A program made the translations under genes and the position numbers. From Betaproteobacteria bacterium (GTDB taxonomy: Bacteria; Pseudomonadota; Gammaproteobacteria; Burkholderiales; Casimicrobiaceae), in assembly GCA_016720425.1 (NCBI GenBank), contig JADKKQ010000001.1:496001-560000 (forward strand): a stretch of DNA of 64,000 bases, given 5' to 3'. The notes under the pieces are model-generated. The model ran no database searches, was not told the DNA's origin, and worked only from the letters and a program-made list of their open reading frames with translations. Shown here piece by piece: positions 61,083 to 64,000 of the stretch. Every line of letters begins with the position of its first letter. Position 1 is the first letter of the stretch.

Positions 61083-61565
61083 CTAGCTGCTGCCGATGAA
61101 AGCGGCCAGGCCCGCGGCGTCGTCGGGGGCGAACTGCGGCAGCGCCGACGCGATGCGCCGGTCGCAGACCAGCGCCACGATCGTCGGATCCTCGGGCCAG
61201 CGTGGCGGGCGATCGCCGTCGCCGAGCAGCACCTCGATCGTCGGCACCCGCGCATCGCGGAAGCCCTCGAGCAACACGATGTCCACCGGGGCGAGCCGCG
61301 CAAGCAACTGGTCGAGGGGCGGGGCCGGCGCGTGGCCGAACTCGTGCAGCAGCGCGAAGCGCCGATCGCCGACCAGCATCACCTCGCCGCAGCCGGCCTC
61401 GCGCCGCAGGTGCGACCACTTGCCCGGCTGGTCGATGTCGAAGCCGTCGGGCGCGCGCTTGACCGCCGACACCGTGAAACCGTCGATGCGCAGCGCGCCG
61501 ATCAGGTCCTCGATCAGCCGGCCCTTGCGCAAGGCCGTGACTCCGGCGAGGGCGAAGCACTTCAT
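61083..61565 (-). CDS. mobB: MobB-like molybdenum cofactor protein with degenerate P-loop
   Basis: 160-residue homologue of MobB, a GTP-binding adapter in Mo-bis-MGD synthesis. DGFDIDQPGKWSHLRREAG and VLLEGFRDARVPTIEVLLG are diagnostic. The Walker A loop GFSGSGKTT of normal MobB reads GVTALRKGR (residues 8-16). The Lys remains but the glycines and Thr are lost, so GTP binding is doubtful. The gene overlaps modC by 4 nt (ATGA) and ends the modABC-mobB run, tying it to molybdate supply. Confidence 0.85.
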   Translation of the reverse strand: MKCFALAGVTALRKGRLIEDLIGALRIDGFTVSAVKRAPDGFDIDQPGKWSHLRREAGCGEVMLVGDRRFALLHEFGHAPAPPLDQLLARLAPVDIVLLEGFRDARVPTIEVLLGDGDRPPRWPEDPTIVALVCDRRIASALPQFAPDDAAGLAAFIGSS

Positions 61566-62701
61566 GGTTCGACTCCTGGGGTGGGTGCGGCCGCCGTCGG
61601 CATCAGGTGGATGCCCTCGGCCAGCAGCGAGACGCTCGCCGCGGCGCCGGGCGCGATGCCGTTGCGCTGCGCGACGTGCGTCGGCACGTTGAAGAAGATG
61701 TCGCTGCGCTCGCCGGCGACCACCGACAGCGCGATCGAGGTCATGTCGCCCAGCCGCAGGCAGCGGACGACGGTGCCTGAAACCGGGTTCTCGTGGTCGC
61801 CGCGCGAGGGCCGGTCGCGCCGGTGCAGCAGGATGCGTGCCGGCGGAATGCTCCAGCCGACGCGCGAGCCGACGGCGAACTGCGGCGCGTGCGCGGCCTC
61901 CAGCGGCTGGCCCGCCCAACGGATCACCGTCAGCCTGCGAACCGCGTCGTGGCCGACGACCTCGGCGTCGAAGATGTTCTTGAGGCCGATCAGCCGGGCG
62001 ACCAGCGGCGACGCCGGGCGCGCGATCAGCTGCGCCGGCTCGCCGGCCTGCAGCGTCGTGCCGCGATGCAGGATCGACATCCGGTCGGCCAGCGCCACCG
62101 CCTCGTCGAGCGCGTGGGTGACCAGCACGATCGGGATGTTGAGCTCGCGGCGCAGCGTCGCCAGCTCCTCGTGCAGCTTCTCGCGCGTGATCTGGTCGAC
62201 GGCCGAGAACGGCTCGTCGAGCAGCAGCACCTTGGGGTCGCGGGCCAGCGCGCGCGCGACCGCCACCCGCTGCTGCTGGCCGCCGGAGAGCCGCGCCGGC
62301 CGCCGATCCTCGAGCCCCGCCAGGTTCGTGCGCTCGAGCAGCCGCAGTGCGCGCTCGCGGCGCTCGCCGCCGGGCACGTGGCCCATCGCCTGCATGACGT
62401 TCTCCTGCGCGGTGAGGTGCGGAAAGAGCGCGTAGTGCTGGAACACGAAGCCGACCGAGCGTTCGCGCGGCGCGACCTCGATGCCTCGCGCCGAATCGAG
62501 CCAGGTCTCGCCGCCCACGGCGATCGTTCCCTCGTGCGGCCGGTAGATGCCGGCCAGCGTGCGCAGGATCGTCGACTTGCCGCTGCCGGATGGGCCGACC
62601 AGCGCCAGCAACTCCCCGCCGGCGCAGGCGAGCTCGGCGGCCAGCGGGATCGGCCGCTGCTGCCGCAGCCGTGCGCGCAGGCCCTCAGTCGGCCGATCCA
62701 T
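61562..62701 (-). CDS. modC: Molybdate ABC transporter ATPase
   Basis: 379 residues. Walker A GPSGSGKST, signature LSGGQQQRVAVARAL, Walker B VLLLDEPFSAVD, switch His VLVTHALDEA. The C-terminal third (IGLKNIFDAEVVG to SVSLLAEGIHLMP) is a regulatory TOBE/Mop-like domain. It overlaps modB by 17 nt. Assignment to molybdate (rather than sulfate or Fe) rests on modB, modA and mobB next to it. Confidence 0.92.
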   Translation of the reverse strand: MDRPTEGLRARLRQQRPIPLAAELACAGGELLALVGPSGSGKSTILRTLAGIYRPHEGTIAVGGETWLDSARGIEVAPRERSVGFVFQHYALFPHLTAQENVMQAMGHVPGGERRERALRLLERTNLAGLEDRRPARLSGGQQQRVAVARALARDPKVLLLDEPFSAVDQITREKLHEELATLRRELNIPIVLVTHALDEAVALADRMSILHRGTTLQAGEPAQLIARPASPLVARLIGLKNIFDAEVVGHDAVRRLTVIRWAGQPLEAAHAPQFAVGSRVGWSIPPARILLHRRDRPSRGDHENPVSGTVVRCLRLGDMTSIALSVVAGERSDIFFNVPTHVAQRNGIAPGAAASVSLLAEGIHLMPTAAAPTPGVEP

Positions 62702-63362
62702 GACGGCGCCGGTGCCGGGCGGAAGCGACGAAGGTGACGCCGATGGCGACGATCGAGAACACCAGCAGCAGCAGCGACATCAGGCCCGCGCCCGCCATGT
62801 CGAAGCCCTGCACGCGGTCGTAGATGGAGATCGCCAGCGTCTTGGTCTCGCCGGGGATGCTGCCGCCCACCATCAGCACGACGCCGAACTCGCCCAGCGT
62901 GTGGGCGAAGGTGAGCACGCCGGCGGTGAGCAAGCCCGCGCCGATCAGCGGCAGCTCGATCCGCCACAGGCTCTGTACGCTGGTGAGGCCGCAGCAGGAA
63001 GCCGCGTGCAGCACGTCCTCGGGGATCGCCTCGAATGCGCGCTGCAGCGGCTGGATGGCGAAGGGCAGGTTGAAGATCACCGACGCGACCAGCAGGCCGT
63101 CGAAGGTGAACACCAGCGTGTGGCCGGTCAGCCACTCGTACCCGCGGCCGGGCAGCGAGTCGGCGCCGAGCGCGACCAGCAGGTAGTAGCCCAGCACCGT
63201 CGGCGGCAGCACCAGCGGCAGCGCGAACACCGCTTCGACGAAGGGCTTGAACGCGAATTCGCGGGTGGCGAGGAAGCGCGCGATCAGCACCCCGGCCGGC
63301 AGCAGGATGGCGACCGTGGCGGCGGCGAGCTGCAGCGACAGCAGGAGGGCGGCGGTGTCCAA
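62685..63362 (-). CDS. modB: Molybdate ABC transporter permease
   Basis: 225-residue permease with about five helices. The ModB pattern includes FVEAVFALPLVLPPTVLGYY and the ATPase-contact loop ASCCGLTSVQSLWRIELPLI. The frame opens at TTG 63362, and no better start lies before the first helix. It is 34 bp after modA. Confidence 0.92.
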   Translation of the reverse strand: MDTAALLLSLQLAAATVAILLPAGVLIARFLATREFAFKPFVEAVFALPLVLPPTVLGYYLLVALGADSLPGRGYEWLTGHTLVFTFDGLLVASVIFNLPFAIQPLQRAFEAIPEDVLHAASCCGLTSVQSLWRIELPLIGAGLLTAGVLTFAHTLGEFGVVLMVGGSIPGETKTLAISIYDRVQGFDMAGAGLMSLLLLVFSIVAIGVTFVASARHRRRHGSAD

Positions 63363-63396
63363 AGCGGGCCGGATGAGGGTGCCGGGCAGGCCGGGG

Positions 63397-64000
63397 CTAC
63401 TCGCCGGGAAGCGCGAATCCGTAGCGCTGCAGCACCTGGCGCGACGCAGGTCGCTGCAGGAACTCGAAAAAGGCGCGCGCCGCCGGCGTGGCGCGCCGGG
63501 TCAGCGCCATCCGCTGGCGCAGCGGCGAGTGCAGCGCTGCGGGGACGACGGCATACGCCGCCTTGCCGAGCGCGCCGGGGGCCATCGCCAGCGACAGCGC
63601 GACGAGGCCGCCGTCGGTGGACCCCGAAACCGCGAACTGCATCGCCTGCGCCACGTTCTCTCCCAGCACCAACCGGGGCCGCAGTGTCTCCCACGCACCG
63701 ACCGCGGTCAACGCCTGCTGCGCCGCCCGTCCGTAGGGCGCGTGCTCGGGATTGGCGATCGAGAACTTCCCGATCCGCTGGCTGCGCCCGGCGGCGGCCA
63801 GGTCCGCCAGCGTGCCGTCGGCGCGCAGCGGCGACCCCGGGGGAATCACCAGCGCGAGCCGGCCGATGCCGTAGAGCGTTCCGGCGTCGACGAGCCTGCC
63901 TTCGCGCGCCAGCGCGACGACGTAGTCCTCGTCGGCCGACAGGAACAGCTCGAAGGGCGCCCCTTCCGCGATCTGGCGACGGAAGTTGCCGGACGAGCCG
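63397..64000 (-). CDS. modA: Molybdate ABC transporter substrate-binding protein, N-terminus beyond window
   Basis: The C-terminal ~200 residues of ModA; the signal peptide and first strand lie outside. Reading starts GSSGNFRRQIAEGAPFELFL, with GSSGN the oxyanion-binding loop, then SADEDYVVALAREG. Later IANPEHAPYGRAAQQAL and ENVAQAMQFAVSGSTDGGLV are typical ModA strings. First gene of modABC-mobB. Confidence 0.92.
   Translation of the reverse strand, partial: GSSGNFRRQIAEGAPFELFLSADEDYVVALAREGRLVDAGTLYGIGRLALVIPPGSPLRADGTLADLAAAGRSQRIGKFSIANPEHAPYGRAAQQALTAVGAWETLRPRLVLGENVAQAMQFAVSGSTDGGLVALSLAMAPGALGKAAYAVVPAALHSPLRQRMALTRRATPAARAFFEFLQRPASRQVLQRYGFALPGE

Overview
The window is a GC-rich (about 70 %) bacterial chromosome segment. 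Gene content points to a facultatively anaerobic betaproteobacterium, Rhodocyclales or Burkholderiales in style: Na+-NQR with ApbE and NqrM, type-2 CtaA, TRAP transporters, class III ribonucleotide reductase and molybdate uptake. This placement rests on gene content and is an inference. No rRNA, tRNA, CRISPR array, phage or intact insertion sequence was seen. Nearly every gene has a recognisable family.

Layout. 1-1.0 kb: 3' part of nikR and a convergent PCu(A)C copper chaperone. 1.2-4.4 kb: anaerobic ribonucleotide reductase, with the glycyl-radical loop in its own 62-codon gene between nrdD and nrdG, preceded by an FNR-type box. 4.4-14.7 kb: a catabolic cluster for an unidentified sugar acid or lactone (DHDPS-family enzyme, SMP-30 lactonase, GntR-FCD regulator, beta-decarboxylating dehydrogenase, Gfo/Idh/MocA oxidoreductase, TRAP DctPQM, OtnK with a frameshift, OtnC, ABM-domain protein). 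14.7-15.5 kb: a FitA/VapC-like toxin-antitoxin pair. 15.6-19.6 kb: TrpB2, CtaA, a DUF2249 protein behind a perfect FNR box, a membrane gene that runs into a 267-base block made almost only of G and C, and a CRP/FNR regulator. 19.8-28.5 kb: a UPF0149 protein, then on the minus strand nqrABCDEF - CBS gene - apbE - nqrM. 28.7-34.9 kb, minus strand: gamma-alpha-beta-flavoprotein operon of a 2-oxoacid:acceptor oxidoreductase, then NAD-malic enzyme. 35-45.7 kb, plus strand: class I fumarase, Wolinella-type fumarate reductase frdCAB (frdA carries one frameshift), dcuB and two DASS carboxylate transporters. 45.8-53.9 kb: asnS and accessory genes. 54-56.5 kb: a decayed partial duplication and a frameshifted DUF5648 gene. 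56.6-61 kb: parC and parE, with a repeat at the parC start. 61-64 kb: mobB-modCBA, modA cut by the window end.

How it fits together. Malate/fumarate uptake (dcuB, DASS), fumarase, malic enzyme, 2-oxoacid oxidoreductase, fumarate reductase and Na+-NQR form a C4-dicarboxylate/anaerobic respiration module. Boxes of the form TTGAY-N4-RTCAA or close variants stand before nrdD, the DUF2249 gene, nqrA, fumarase, frdC, dcuB and the first DASS gene. For nqrA, fumarase, frdC, dcuB and DASS an acceptable -10 hexamer lies 32 bp from the box centre, the geometry of class II FNR promoters. The CRP/FNR protein encoded at 18941-19630 keeps the E-x-x-S-R recognition motif but lacks an N-terminal cysteine cluster, so it resembles DNR/NNR more than the oxygen sensor FNR.

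Quality caution. Several otherwise well-conserved genes carry single-base frameshifts (otnK, frdA, DUF5648), and one block has no A. Some oddities may therefore be assembly or base-calling faults rather than biology; these are flagged where they occur.
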